Source: a bacterium
GTDB taxonomy: Bacteria > Patescibacteriota > Gracilibacteria > UM-FILTER-43-11
Reading direction: 5' to 3'
Length of the DNA stretch: 51,714 nt
NCBI GenBank assembly: GCA_030427295.1
Contig: JAUHWS010000004.1
Location: forward strand, 1 to 51,714
In this document: positions 30,843-40,408 of the stretch, in pieces
Numbering within the stretch: position 1 is the first letter of the stretch
Layout of the letters: every line of letters starts with the position of its first letter
Notes under the pieces: model-generated
The model's database searches: none
Told to the model about the DNA's origin: nothing
What the model saw: only the letters and a program-made list of their open reading frames with translations
Program-made: the position numbers and the translations under genes

Positions 30843-31376
30843 TCACTCCGACATGCTCAAGAGCTTTTCGACCGTTTTCCAGTTCCTTGTGGTGGCCGAT
30901 ACTTTCAATTTAGACTCTAGAAAGTTATTCGAGAGCTTGCTCCGTCCGTAACCATCAGGCGAATAGAAATAAGAGGTGTCTGATTTAAAATGAATTACAT
31001 CTCGACCATAATCACCCTCTAAAATCTTGTGGATCAATTCTGAGTCTGGTGTTTTCGAAAAAAACGTGATCATGAGCCTATTTTCAGGAATCGTTTTGTG
31101 ATCCAGTGGGCATGCCTCCAGGACCTTTCTAAAGTGTTGAGGACTTCGAACGAAGACTTGAATCTCCAGGTCAAATGCATTGCTTATTCCAGCCTTAATC
31201 TCTTTTTCAAGTTCTGCTTCTGACTGCTCTGAGCTAAAAACTGCATTCCCACTTTGAATGTAGGTTTGAACCTGTTTTAGTCCTATTCTATTTAAAAAAT
31301 TTCTAAGGTCCTCCATCTTGAGACGATTCCTACCCCCCACATTGATCCCCCGAAGCAAACAAATGTATTTTTTCAT
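30843..31376 (-). CDS. DUF1697 family protein
   Basis: YICLLRGINVGGRNRLKMEDLRNFLNRIGLKQVQTYIQSGNAVFSS. Confidence 0.92.
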   Translation of the reverse strand: MKKYICLLRGINVGGRNRLKMEDLRNFLNRIGLKQVQTYIQSGNAVFSSEQSEAELEKEIKAGISNAFDLEIQVFVRSPQHFRKVLEACPLDHKTIPENRLMITFFSKTPDSELIHKILEGDYGRDVIHFKSDTSYFYSPDGYGRSKLSNNFLESKLKVSATTRNWKTVEKLLSMSE

Positions 31377-31462
31377 AGCTAATCGTTACTCGCTAATCGT
31401 TAATCCTTAGAAAAGATACCATTTGACAGATCAGCTTCACAAGGCTAGAATGCTTGCAACAA

Positions 31463-31597
31463 TTCATTCATCACGAGTGGCAGCTAGGGATTTGGCCCGC
31501 TAAACTGCCCCGCAACCGATCCGTGTGACGACGGAGAACGGTGCGACATCCAACAAGATGAAAAGTCCGCCACTTCTCATCGCAGAAGTCTTTTTTA
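31463..31597 (+). ncRNA. SAM riboswitch (SAM-I / SAM-I-IV clan) with terminator/antiterminator expression platform
   Basis: TTCATCACGAGTGGCAGCTAGGGATTTGGCCCGCTAAACTGCCCCGCAACC...GGTGCGACATCCAACAAGATGAA matches the S-box-type core layout; P1 TTCATC/GATGAA; terminator ACTTCT-CATCGC-AGAAGT-CTTTTTT; located upstream of metK. Confidence 0.88.
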
Positions 31598-31686
31598 ATT
31601 AGTGTGTAGCTGGTAACTACGTAAGTTTTAATTGACTAAACACTTACCAGCTAAACACCTACCACTTAAACACTTAAATTTAATAA

Positions 31687-32847
31687 ATGGGAAATTATTT
31701 TTTCACCTCCGAATCGGTCACCGAAGGACACCCCGATAAAATCTGCGACCAAATTTCAGATGCGGTGCTCGACGCCGTCCTCAAGGATGATCCCAACGGG
31801 GCCTGCTGCTGCGAGGTCTACACCACCACAGGATTGGTACTGGTGGGAGGAGAAATCACCACGAGTACTTACGTCGACATCCAAAAAATCGTCAGAGATA
31901 CCCTCAAAAATATCGGTTACATCCATGCGGATTATGGCATCGACTATAAAAGCTGCTCGGTGCTCAATGCCATTCACGAACAAAGTCCCGACATCGCTCA
32001 GGGGGAAGATGCCCACAGAAGCCCTCACAAGGCTCAGGGGGCAGGGGACCAGGGCATCATGATGGGGTATGCGTGCAAAGAAACCCCTGAACTCATGCCT
32101 CTCCCCATTATGTTGGCTCATAAACTTGCCAGGCGTTTGGCTGAGGTGCGTAAGAATGGCCGGCTGACTTACCTGCGCCCCGATGGAAAGTCTCAGGTCA
32201 CGATCGAATATGAGGATGAAAAGCCCAAAGCGGTTGAAGCGGTGGTCATTGCGGCTCAGCATGATCCAGAGGTGGACCCAGAGCAATTGCGGGAGGATAT
32301 TTTTCAGCAGGTGATTAAACCCATTTGTGGGGATTATCTCACGGAGCAAACAGAACTTTTCATCAATGAGACCGGTAAGTTTGTCGTAGGCGGGCCCCAG
32401 GGTGACACAGGTATGACCGGGCGTAAAATTATTGTGGATACTTATGGGGGTATGGGGCGACACGGCGGCGGGGCCTTCAGCGGAAAGGTGCCCAATAAGC
32501 AAGACCGCTCCGCCAGCTACATGGCCCGTTACATCGCCAAAAACATTGTGGCAGCCGACCTAGCGGACCGTTGTGAAATTCAACTAGCTTATGCCATTGG
32601 TTATCCCGAGCCTGTTTCAGTTCACGTGACAACTTTTGGCACTGGGAAATATTCCGACGAAAAAATCGAAGCCGCCGTCAAGGCCACCTTCGACATGACC
32701 CCCGCTGGCATCATCAAAACTCTAGACCTTAAACGCCCGATCTACCAAAGGACCTCTGTTTACGGCCATTTTGGCCGAGCAGAATTCCCCTGGGAGCAAG
32801 CAGATCGTATGGATGAGTTGAACAAATTTTTTGAACGGAAAGGGTGA
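31687..32847 (+). CDS. metK: S-adenosylmethionine synthetase
   Basis: [69 protein letters not shown]. Confidence 0.98.
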   Translation: MGNYFFTSESVTEGHPDKICDQISDAVLDAVLKDDPNGACCCEVYTTTGLVLVGGEITTSTYVDIQKIVRDTLKNIGYIHADYGIDYKSCSVLNAIHEQSPDIAQGEDAHRSPHKAQGAGDQGIMMGYACKETPELMPLPIMLAHKLARRLAEVRKNGRLTYLRPDGKSQVTIEYEDEKPKAVEAVVIAAQHDPEVDPEQLREDIFQQVIKPICGDYLTEQTELFINETGKFVVGGPQGDTGMTGRKIIVDTYGGMGRHGGGAFSGKVPNKQDRSASYMARYIAKNIVAADLADRCEIQLAYAIGYPEPVSVHVTTFGTGKYSDEKIEAAVKATFDMTPAGIIKTLDLKRPIYQRTSVYGHFGRAEFPWEQADRMDELNKFFERKG

Positions 32848-32849
32848 AG

Positions 32850-33096
32850 TATATACTCACCCTACTCCCAACTATATACTTATCTCCCACAAAATGCTGG
32901 GGTTCATCTCAGCACCTTTTTCAGCAAGCGGATTAGCGAATAGCGAGTAGCGATTAGCTAAGAACCCTATTTTAAAAAGCTAAACGCCATACGCTGACCG
33001 CTAAACACTCAAAAAATAAATTCGTAATTGGTAATTTGTAATTCGTAATTGAGAAAAAAGTATATACCCACCCCAATTCAAAGTATATACCTAAGT
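32850..33096 (+). repeat. Composite modular repeat, copy C (lacks the 3' palindrome modules)
   Basis: AGTATATACTCACCCTACTCCCAACTATATAC...AATGCTGGGGTTCATCTCAGCACC...AGCGAATAGCGAGTAGCGATTAGC...AAGTATATACCCACCCCAATTCAAAGTATATACC. Confidence 0.85.
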
Positions 33097-33202
33097 GAAG
33101 CATTTCAAGTCATTTTTTATAACCGGACGGGGCGAAAATATCAAATAGGCAAAAAAGCAGAAAGTGTTCCATGTGAGTGGACTCTCTTATATTAAAGAGG
33201 AA

Positions 33203-33625
33203 TTAATTAATACTAAAGGCGAATGGTAGTAGTGACCTTACCCCTATTAAGCGCATTACTTTATTGCGCCCTGCCAAAATAATAGTTATTTCTTCATCTC
33301 CATTACTTTCAATCTCCCTTAGATCTTGGCAACACTGCCCGCATGGTGTGATTGGGTGTTCGGTAGCACATTGCTCTGAGCCAACATCTAAATCATCATT
33401 CACAGGACCCCCAACTACAGCGATTTTTCTAATTTTATCTCTTTTTCCTGCTACGGATGCAAGAATAATGGCTGCACGTTCGGCGCAAGTGCCCTTGTAA
33501 TTAACCACCTCTTGGTTAGATCCTTTGAATACGTGGCCGTCTGCTGCCAATACGGCAGCTCCAACGCCAAAGCCAGAATATACCGAATAGCTCGTTTTCC
33601 TGCCACTGTAGGCTGCTTGCACCAA
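33203..33625 (-). CDS. cdd: Cytidine deaminase; N-terminus interrupted by an in-frame TAA or starting at TTG
   Basis: YSVYSGFGVGAAVLAADGHVFKGSN; GTCAERAAI; TPCGQCCQDL. Same frame upstream to an ATG at 33700 reads MASQELVIRYEEFDSVDVLPEDER-TAA-LVQAAYSGRK. Confidence 0.85.
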   Translation of the reverse strand: MVQAAYSGRKTSYSVYSGFGVGAAVLAADGHVFKGSNQEVVNYKGTCAERAAIILASVAGKRDKIRKIAVVGGPVNDDLDVGSEQCATEHPITPCGQCCQDLREIESNGDEEITIILAGRNKVMRLIGVRSLLPFAFSIN

Positions 33626-33774
33626 TTACCTTTCATCTTCGGGCAATACATCTACGGAATCAAATTCTTCATATCGAATAACCAATTCTTGACTAGCCAT
33701 AATTTTATTAAAATAATTTAAAAGGGAATCATGTTACATAATCTTTTTAAAAAAGTCTAATTTCTATTTAATAT

Positions 33775-34602
33775 TTATTCATACTCCACTCGTTCCACCT
33801 CAATTTTCTGCCCCAAAAACTGACCCCCCAATGCTGCGAAACGTTCAGGAGAATCGGTCGTCAAATACCGTCGCACCCCATTTTTGGAAAGTTTTTCCAG
33901 AAGTTCCGGATGTTTTTCAAAGTAATCCGCGATGGCTTCCACCGACGCCTCAGACGACGAAATCACACGACAGTTTTTACCCATCATCCGATTAATTTCT
34001 TTCTGGAGGAGGGGATAGTGGGTGCATCCCAAAATAAGGGTGTCCACATGAGCATTTTTGAGCGGGCGAAGATAGTTCCTCAAAATCATGCGCGTGGCCG
34101 GATGCTTAATCAGACCCTCCTCGATCAGGGGAACCAACAAGGGGCACGCCTGTGAATAAAGTTTGACCTTTTCACGAGCCCGTTTGTCCTTGGGTTGGTA
34201 GAATTCTGTATAATTTTCCAACTCCCGCTCATACTTACCAGAGTCAACCGTGCTCCTTGTGGCAATCAATCCAACATTGCCAAAGCGGCTTTGCTTTAAG
34301 GCTTCCTGAGCCGTGGGCACCAGGACGCCTAAAATCACCGGTTTACCTTGATATTTTTCTTGAACCGCTCTCAGCGCCTCGGCACTCGCCGTATTGCAGG
34401 CCACGATGATGAGTTCACAACCTTGTTCGACCAAATAGCCGACCCCCGCCAAAGTGAGTTTTTCGATACGCTCCTGACTATGAGGGCCATAGGGATAGTT
34501 GGCTTGGTCTCCCAAATACATGTAATCAAATTCGGGATAGCGTTTTAAATATTCCTTCATTACGGTCAATCCTCCAAAGCCTGAGTCAAAGAAACCAATC
34601 AT
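33775..34602 (-). CDS. murI: Glutamate racemase
   Basis: IGFFDSGFGGLTVMKEYLKRYP; IIVACNTASAEALR; DTLILGCTHYPLL. Confidence 0.97.
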   Translation of the reverse strand: MIGFFDSGFGGLTVMKEYLKRYPEFDYMYLGDQANYPYGPHSQERIEKLTLAGVGYLVEQGCELIIVACNTASAEALRAVQEKYQGKPVILGVLVPTAQEALKQSRFGNVGLIATRSTVDSGKYERELENYTEFYQPKDKRAREKVKLYSQACPLLVPLIEEGLIKHPATRMILRNYLRPLKNAHVDTLILGCTHYPLLQKEINRMMGKNCRVISSSEASVEAIADYFEKHPELLEKLSKNGVRRYLTTDSPERFAALGGQFLGQKIEVERVEYE

Positions 34603-34672
34603 TATATAGCGGTTAGCGATTAGCGTTTAGCGCTTAGACCTATTCTAATCGAAAGAAAGTCGTTCGTCCAAT

Positions 34673-35275
34673 CTAGCATTGTTCCAGAAAATACCGATGA
34701 ATAACGGGGTCTTCCAAATACTCCGGATGAAAGGTGCTTGCCAAGACATTATCCTGGCGAATCAAAATCGGTTCATCGTTCAAGTGCGCTAAAACCTCGA
34801 CACTCTCTCCAAAATGTTTGAACTGAGGGGCTCGAATAAAGGTCGCCATGATCTTTTGCTGAGTGGGCAAATATTCCACCTCCGTTTCAAACGAATGCAG
34901 TTGCGAGCCAAACGCATTTCGATTGATGTCCGCCTCGATCAATCCCAACGGCTCGACTTTTTCAGCCGGATAAACTTGTTTTGAAAGCAGTATCGCCCCC
35001 GCACAGGTGCCGAAGACGGACAACGCTCCTGATTGAGCACGTTCCTTTATTACTTTGCCCAAGCCTGATTCCACTAAAAAAGCACTCATGACCGTGCTTT
35101 CTCCTCCCGGAATGATCAGGTGAGTGAGGCGTTCTACCTCCTGGACCGCCAAAACCCGCCGCCCCTGAATGCCACATTTTTTAAGGGCCAAGAGATGCTC
35201 TTCGACATTGCCTTGAAAGGCGAGTACACCGCCATTGATTTGGGTCTTAGGCTTGATCTTCTTTTCGAGTGACAT
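34673..35275 (-). CDS. pdxT: Pyridoxal 5'-phosphate synthase glutaminase subunit PdxT
   Basis: GVLAFQGNVEEHLLALKKCG; LIIPGGESTVMS; VFGTCAGAILLSK. Confidence 0.96.
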   Translation of the reverse strand: MSLEKKIKPKTQINGGVLAFQGNVEEHLLALKKCGIQGRRVLAVQEVERLTHLIIPGGESTVMSAFLVESGLGKVIKERAQSGALSVFGTCAGAILLSKQVYPAEKVEPLGLIEADINRNAFGSQLHSFETEVEYLPTQQKIMATFIRAPQFKHFGESVEVLAHLNDEPILIRQDNVLASTFHPEYLEDPVIHRYFLEQC

Positions 35276-35328
35276 AACTTAGGGAGTGGTCAGTGGCTAG
35301 TGGTCAGTACTTTAGCTGATGGACAAAA

Positions 35329-35360
35329 AATTAATTACGTAATTAATTACGTAATTAATT
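35329..35360. repeat. 32-nt perfect palindrome overlapping the pdxS stop codon
   Basis: AATTAATTACGTAATTAATTACGTAATTAATT. Confidence 0.9.
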
Positions 35361-36206
35361 TTCAATTCGGATTTCTTCAGTACTCAATCCCTTCATGCTC
35401 TCACCCAATCCTTTGGAGACCTCCGCCACTTTTTTAGCATCGCGCCAGTGGGTGGTGGCCTGAACAATGGCTTTTGCGGTTTTTTCGGGATGCTCGGATT
35501 CAAAAATACCGGAGCCAACAAAGACCCCATCACTCCCCAAGGCCATCATCAGAGCGGCATCAGCAGGAGTGGCAATCCCACCGGCAGCAAAATTCACCAC
35601 GGGTAGGCGACCCAGTTCTTTCACCTCTTTCAATAAATTTAGATCGACTCGGAGCGTTTTGGCTTGTTTGCTAAGCTCCATGTCAGACAGCCCCATCACT
35701 TGCTTGATTTCAGATTGAATGCTGCGTTGATGGCGAACGGCTTCCAAAATATTTCCTGTCCCAGCCTCGCCTTTCGTTCGAATCATACTTGCCCCCTCCT
35801 CAATCCGACGCAGGGCTTCGCCCAAATTCCGGCAACCGCACACAAAAGGAATTTTAAATTGAGTCTTATCCACATGAAATTGGTCATCAGCATCCGTCAA
35901 AACTTCGGATTCATCGATGTAATCAATTTCAATGGCTTCCAATACTCTTGCCTCCATAAAATGACCGATGCGCACTTTGGCCATCACGGGGATGGAAACC
36001 GCCGCTTGAATTTCTAAAATCATCTTTGGATCACTCATGCGGGCCACCCCACCTTCCCGACGAATTTTAGAAGGAATACGCTCCAAGGCCATCACTGCGC
36101 AAGCCCCTGCTGCTTCGGCAATAAGGGCTTGCTCGGGCGTAGAAACATCCATAATGACGCCGTTTTTGAGCATTTGGGCCAACTTGATACCCGATTCGTT
36201 TTTCAT
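35355..36206 (-). CDS. pdxS: Pyridoxal 5'-phosphate synthase lyase subunit PdxS
   Basis: [77 protein letters not shown]. Confidence 0.98.
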   Translation of the reverse strand: MKNESGIKLAQMLKNGVIMDVSTPEQALIAEAAGACAVMALERIPSKIRREGGVARMSDPKMILEIQAAVSIPVMAKVRIGHFMEARVLEAIEIDYIDESEVLTDADDQFHVDKTQFKIPFVCGCRNLGEALRRIEEGASMIRTKGEAGTGNILEAVRHQRSIQSEIKQVMGLSDMELSKQAKTLRVDLNLLKEVKELGRLPVVNFAAGGIATPADAALMMALGSDGVFVGSGIFESEHPEKTAKAIVQATTHWRDAKKVAEVSKGLGESMKGLSTEEIRIEN

Positions 36207-36247
36207 AACAATGAGTGGTGTGTGGTTAGTGGTGCGTGGTCAGGTGC

Positions 36248-36616
36248 CTATTCCAGATTTGAAGTTAATTTTCTACGAAAAGAAAAAAGCATTCGGTTTA
36301 ATTTATCTAACTGTTCCAGAATATTTTCAAGCGTCTCTTCATCAAGATAGTTAAGTTCTTTGGCAAGTATAATTTGTGTTTCTAATTCAGCAAGCGAACC
36401 CTTTGCGATTAAAATGAAATTTGCAAATTCCTTGTTTGATTTTCTTTGGCTCCCTTCAGCGATATTGGAAGGAATAGAAACAGAAGCTCTTCGAATTTGA
36501 CTTGTCAGACCGTACAGTTCTTCTTTAGGAAATAATTTACTCAACTGGTAAATCTCTTTTGCGAGGTCCATTCCAATTTGCCAAACTTGTAGCTTCTTAA
36601 ATGGTAATTTTAACAT
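36248..36616 (-). CDS. Four-helix-bundle protein (23S rRNA intervening-sequence protein family)
   Basis: KLQVWQIGMDLAKEIYQLSKLFPKEELYGLTSQIRRASVSIPSNIAEGSQRKSNKEFANFILIAKGSLAELETQI. Confidence 0.95.
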   Translation of the reverse strand: MLKLPFKKLQVWQIGMDLAKEIYQLSKLFPKEELYGLTSQIRRASVSIPSNIAEGSQRKSNKEFANFILIAKGSLAELETQIILAKELNYLDEETLENILEQLDKLNRMLFSFRRKLTSNLE

Positions 36617-36690
36617 AGTGTTTTATTATATGAATTGGGTCAGACAACTTCATATAAAAAACTCATCACACATCACGCCCCACGCACCCC

Positions 36691-39294
36691 TCAGAGATTC
36701 GCCTGCGCGGCCGCAATCCTGGCCACTGGCACCCGGTACGGGGAACAGGACACATAATTCAATCCAGTGTTGTGAAAAAATTGAATCGAATCTGGGTCAC
36801 CTCCATGCTCGCCACACACCCCCATCTTCAAATCCGGAGTGGATTTTCGGGCGTTGACCGTGCACTGACGAACGAGCTCACCCACCCCTTTCGTGTCGAT
36901 GCTCACAAACGGATCACGTCTTAAAATGCCTTGTTCCAAGTAGTCAGGAATGAATTTACCAGCATCATCTCGGCTGTAGCCATAGGTCATTTGGGTCAAA
37001 TCATTCGTTCCAAAACTGAAGAAATCGGCTTCTTTAGCAATGTCCTTGGCCCGAAGACAAGCACGAGGAATTTCAATCATGGTCCCCACTTTGTATTTTA
37101 CAGTTGCTTTTTGTTCTTCCAAAATCTGTTCGGCCACTCGCTTGATGTCTTTGCTAATGATTCTGAATTCGTCCAGGGTTCCCACTAATGGAATCATGAT
37201 TTCAGGACTCACCTCCACCCCCTCTGCAGCCAAGTCACAGGCCGCATTCATGATGGCTCGGGTCTGCATTTCAGTGATTTCAGGGTAGGTAATCATCAGT
37301 CGGCAACCCCGGTGACCCAGCATGGGATTCACCTCCGTCAAGCCCACAATCACATCCTTGAGCTGCTCAAAACTCATGCCAGCCTTCTCAGCCAAAGTAG
37401 CGATGTCCGTGTCTTTGTGTGGCAAAAATTCATGGAGTGGGGGATCGAGCAGACGAACGGTGCATGGGTTTCCATTCATGGCTTTAAAAATCCCTCTAAA
37501 GTCTTCCGTTTGCATCACTTCCAATTTAGCTAGCGCCTTCACGCGTTCCTCCTTGCCGTTGGCCAAAATCATTTCTTGCATGGCAGGAATGCGATCGGCT
37601 TCGAAAAACATGTGCTCGGTGCGGCAGAGTCCAATGCCTTGGGCGCCAAAATTAAAAGCCGTACGAGCATCTTTGGGGGTGTCGGCGTTGGCTCGGACAA
37701 CGAGCTTAGAAAATTCATCCGCCCAGCCTAAAATCGTTTCAAAGTTCTCATCCAGCTCAGGTTGGATGGTCGGCACTTCTCCCAAAATCACTTCTCCGGT
37801 CGTTCCATTCAAGGTGAGTTGATCGCCAGCGCGAACCTCGGTGCCATCCTGCAAGACAAACTTTTCGGCTTTGGAGTTCACAACAATATCCGAGCATCCG
37901 GCAATACAACATTTATTCATTCCACGAGCGACCACGGCTGCATGAGAGGTCATCCCTCCCGTGGCAGTCAAAATCCCTTTGGCCGCATGCATCCCTTCGA
38001 TATCCTCAGGGCTAGTTTCTTTGCGGACCAAGATCACCGCTTCTCCTTTTTCGGCCATTTCGGCCGCGTCAGCACTCGAAAAGACCACTTTTCCGCTGGC
38101 AGCTCCCGGACTTGCGGGTAAGCCTTTGGCAATCACGGGTTTTCCGTGATCGGGCGCAATAGTAGGATGCAACAGTTGGTCGATTTGTTCTGGATCCAAT
38201 CGTTTGAGGGCTTCTTTTTTATCGATGAGCCCCTCCTCGACCATCTCTACCGCCATGCGAACCGCAGCACTGGCCGTGCGTTTTCCTCGTCGGGTCTGAA
38301 GCATATAAAGTTCGCCATTCTCGATGGTGAATTCCAAATCCTGCATGTCTTTATAATGGGCTTCGAGTTTTTGATAGATATCGACCAGCGTTTGATAGGC
38401 CTCGGGCATGACGGCTTCGAGTTTGTCGATGGATTCCGGTGTACGGATCCCCGCCACCACATCTTCCCCTTGAGCGTTCATCAAAAATTCTCCATAAAAA
38501 GCCCTCTCACCGGTGCTGGGATTTCGTGTGAAAGCCACCCCCGTTCCGGACGTCTCCCCCATGTTTCCAAACACCATGGATTGCACATTGACGGCCGTTC
38601 CTAAATCGTGAGGGATTTTGTGGATGCTGCGGTAGCTGATGGCGCGCGGGGTGTTCCACGAATCAAAAACAGCGTTGATGGCCATTTTCAATTGCACTTG
38701 CGGATCGTCGGGAAAAGGCTCACCCCGTTTTTGCTCGATATGCGTTTTATATTGATTCACAATTTCTTTCAAATCGTCCGCCGAAAGGTCGCTGTCATAT
38801 TTAGCATGAACCGCTTCTTTTTTGGTTTCCAAGATCTCTTCAAACGCCTCCATGTCCATGCCCAAAACCACATTCGAGAACATTTGAATGAACCGCCGGT
38901 AGGCATCCCAACCAAAACGTTCATTGTTGGTGCTGGCAATCAGACCTTGCAAAGTTTCTTCATTCAATCCCAAATTCAAAACGGTATCCATCATCCCCGG
39001 CATCGAAATTTTAGCTCCACTACGCACGGACACCAAAAGAGGGGAGGACTGGTCACCAAACCCCTTGTTCATCGCTTCTTCTAATTTTTTAAGGTTGGAT
39101 TCAACGGCTTCTTCCAATCCCTCTGGCCAGGCATTGCGATTCTCTAAATATTGATTACAAACCTCAGTCGTGATGGTAAACCCCGGAGGCACTTGAATCC
39201 CCAAGCGGGTCATTTCATTTAAATTGGCTCCTTTTCCTCCCAATAAATCGACATCTACCCTCGATCCCTCTCCAAAAAAATAAACAGGCTTCAT
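36691..39294 (-). CDS. ppdK: Pyruvate, phosphate dikinase
   Basis: VYFFGEGSRVDVDLLGGKGANLNEMTRLG; ILTATGGMTSHAAVVARGMNKCCIAGC; SFGTNDLTQMTYGYSRDD. Confidence 0.98.
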   Translation of the reverse strand: MKPVYFFGEGSRVDVDLLGGKGANLNEMTRLGIQVPPGFTITTEVCNQYLENRNAWPEGLEEAVESNLKKLEEAMNKGFGDQSSPLLVSVRSGAKISMPGMMDTVLNLGLNEETLQGLIASTNNERFGWDAYRRFIQMFSNVVLGMDMEAFEEILETKKEAVHAKYDSDLSADDLKEIVNQYKTHIEQKRGEPFPDDPQVQLKMAINAVFDSWNTPRAISYRSIHKIPHDLGTAVNVQSMVFGNMGETSGTGVAFTRNPSTGERAFYGEFLMNAQGEDVVAGIRTPESIDKLEAVMPEAYQTLVDIYQKLEAHYKDMQDLEFTIENGELYMLQTRRGKRTASAAVRMAVEMVEEGLIDKKEALKRLDPEQIDQLLHPTIAPDHGKPVIAKGLPASPGAASGKVVFSSADAAEMAEKGEAVILVRKETSPEDIEGMHAAKGILTATGGMTSHAAVVARGMNKCCIAGCSDIVVNSKAEKFVLQDGTEVRAGDQLTLNGTTGEVILGEVPTIQPELDENFETILGWADEFSKLVVRANADTPKDARTAFNFGAQGIGLCRTEHMFFEADRIPAMQEMILANGKEERVKALAKLEVMQTEDFRGIFKAMNGNPCTVRLLDPPLHEFLPHKDTDIATLAEKAGMSFEQLKDVIVGLTEVNPMLGHRGCRLMITYPEITEMQTRAIMNAACDLAAEGVEVSPEIMIPLVGTLDEFRIISKDIKRVAEQILEEQKATVKYKVGTMIEIPRACLRAKDIAKEADFFSFGTNDLTQMTYGYSRDDAGKFIPDYLEQGILRRDPFVSIDTKGVGELVRQCTVNARKSTPDLKMGVCGEHGGDPDSIQFFHNTGLNYVSCSPYRVPVARIAAAQANL

Positions 39295-39415
39295 TATAGT
39301 TAATCGTTAATCGTTAATCGTTATTTGTTTGAGCTGTTTATTTTCTTTTTGCCCGAGGAGGTCCACAAGCCATCAAATATTACCGATATAAAGGATGAAT
39401 TTCTACTCATAGCTA

Positions 39416-39444
39416 TTGAATCCAAATTTAAAATGTGTTATAAT
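39416..39444 (+). promoter_or_regulatory. Sigma70-like promoter with extended -10
   Basis: TTGAAT (39416-39421), 17-nt spacer, TGT-TATAAT (-10 39439-39444). Confidence 0.6.
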
Positions 39445-39452
39445 GAAACGAA

Positions 39453-39655
39453 TAGTGTAACGAATAGCAGCGAATCGTTAAACGCATTGTCAACGAATGG
39501 TTAGTTAAAGTTCTACAAATCCATCCGTAAAACAATCCATAATTTAAGCGATTAGCAATTAGCGAGTAGCGATTAGCTAAAAACTCCATTTTAAAAAGCT
39601 AGGCGCTACACGCTAAACGCCATTCGCTCTAAAAATTAGTAATTCGTAATTAAGT
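39453..39655. repeat. Heptamer array in the leader of the 39659 gene
   Basis: AGCGATT-AGCAATT-AGCGAGT-AGCGATT-AGC; CGCTACA-CGCTAAA-CGCCATT-CGCT; ATTAGTA-ATTCGTA-ATTAA. Confidence 0.85.
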
Positions 39656-39658
39656 TAA

Positions 39659-39985
39659 ATGCCCGGCAACCCCTTCCAACAACGCTACGAAGCCACGATG
39701 GCGAAATATCATGCCTACTTTGAGCATGTGCGCGATGCTTTCAAGGCTCACTGTGAGGACATCAAACAAAAAACTTTGAAAAAATTGGAAGATATTTCCG
39801 AGGACGACACCGATGCCCGAAAGAAGATTTTGTTAGAGCAAAAAAAGGAACTCGATGAAACCTTAGCCGAACTCAAACAACTCCTCAATTACCAATCTTC
39901 CAAAATGCGCAAAGCACTTGAAGAGATCCGGCGAGAGCAAGAATCCCAGGAGTTTGATTTAGAAAATGAACTTGCAAGCCTTTAA
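39659..39985 (+). CDS. Small coiled-coil protein, hypothetical
   Basis: 108-aa ORF rich in K/E/Q heptads. Confidence 0.75.
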   Translation: MPGNPFQQRYEATMAKYHAYFEHVRDAFKAHCEDIKQKTLKKLEDISEDDTDARKKILLEQKKELDETLAELKQLLNYQSSKMRKALEEIRREQESQEFDLENELASL

Positions 39986-40000
39986 AATCTTTGGTATAAT
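39972..40000 (+). promoter_or_regulatory. Sigma70-like promoter with extended -10
   Basis: TTGCAA (39972-39977), 17-nt spacer, TGG-TATAAT (39995-40000). Confidence 0.65.
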
Positions 40001-40035
40001 TGAGAGATTCAATATCAAAAATAACAAAAAATAAA

Positions 40036-40374
40036 ATGCAAGAACGTGGACCAGAATACACACCCGAGCCAATTGATAAAGCAAGTGAAGTTCAAGAGAT
40101 TAGTGAGCTAAAAAGAGGGCAAGAAGCACTTAAGAAGAAGGTGGAAGAAAAACCAGAAAACAGACGCTTAATCGATCGCATTCGTGCTAAACGAGAGGCT
40201 AGACAAGCCCAAAGAGAAGCAGTTAAAGCAGCTAAAGAACAAGCGGAACTTGCAAAAGACATTGATTCTGTGACCGACGGACAATGGAATGTCATGGATC
40301 AAAGTGATCGAAATGCTCCCTTTGGTTACTCAAAAAAGCATTATGAAAGACGCGACGGGAAAGCTAAAAAATAA
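40036..40374 (+). CDS. Small highly charged hypothetical protein
   Basis: ATG at 40036: MQERGPEYTPEPIDKASEVQEISELKRGQEALKKKVEE; the track start at 40000 lies in the promoter. Confidence 0.72.
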   Translation: MQERGPEYTPEPIDKASEVQEISELKRGQEALKKKVEEKPENRRLIDRIRAKREARQAQREAVKAAKEQAELAKDIDSVTDGQWNVMDQSDRNAPFGYSKKHYERRDGKAKK

Positions 40375-40408
40375 TTAATAAAAAAATACACACTAACACT
40401 TTACGATC

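Noticed and set aside
31756-32502. 248-aa minus ORF
   Set aside because: Antisense of metK, which has unambiguous conserved motifs.
36248-36616. Diversity-generating retroelement accessory protein
   Set aside because: No reverse transcriptase, template repeat or variable repeat seen in the window.
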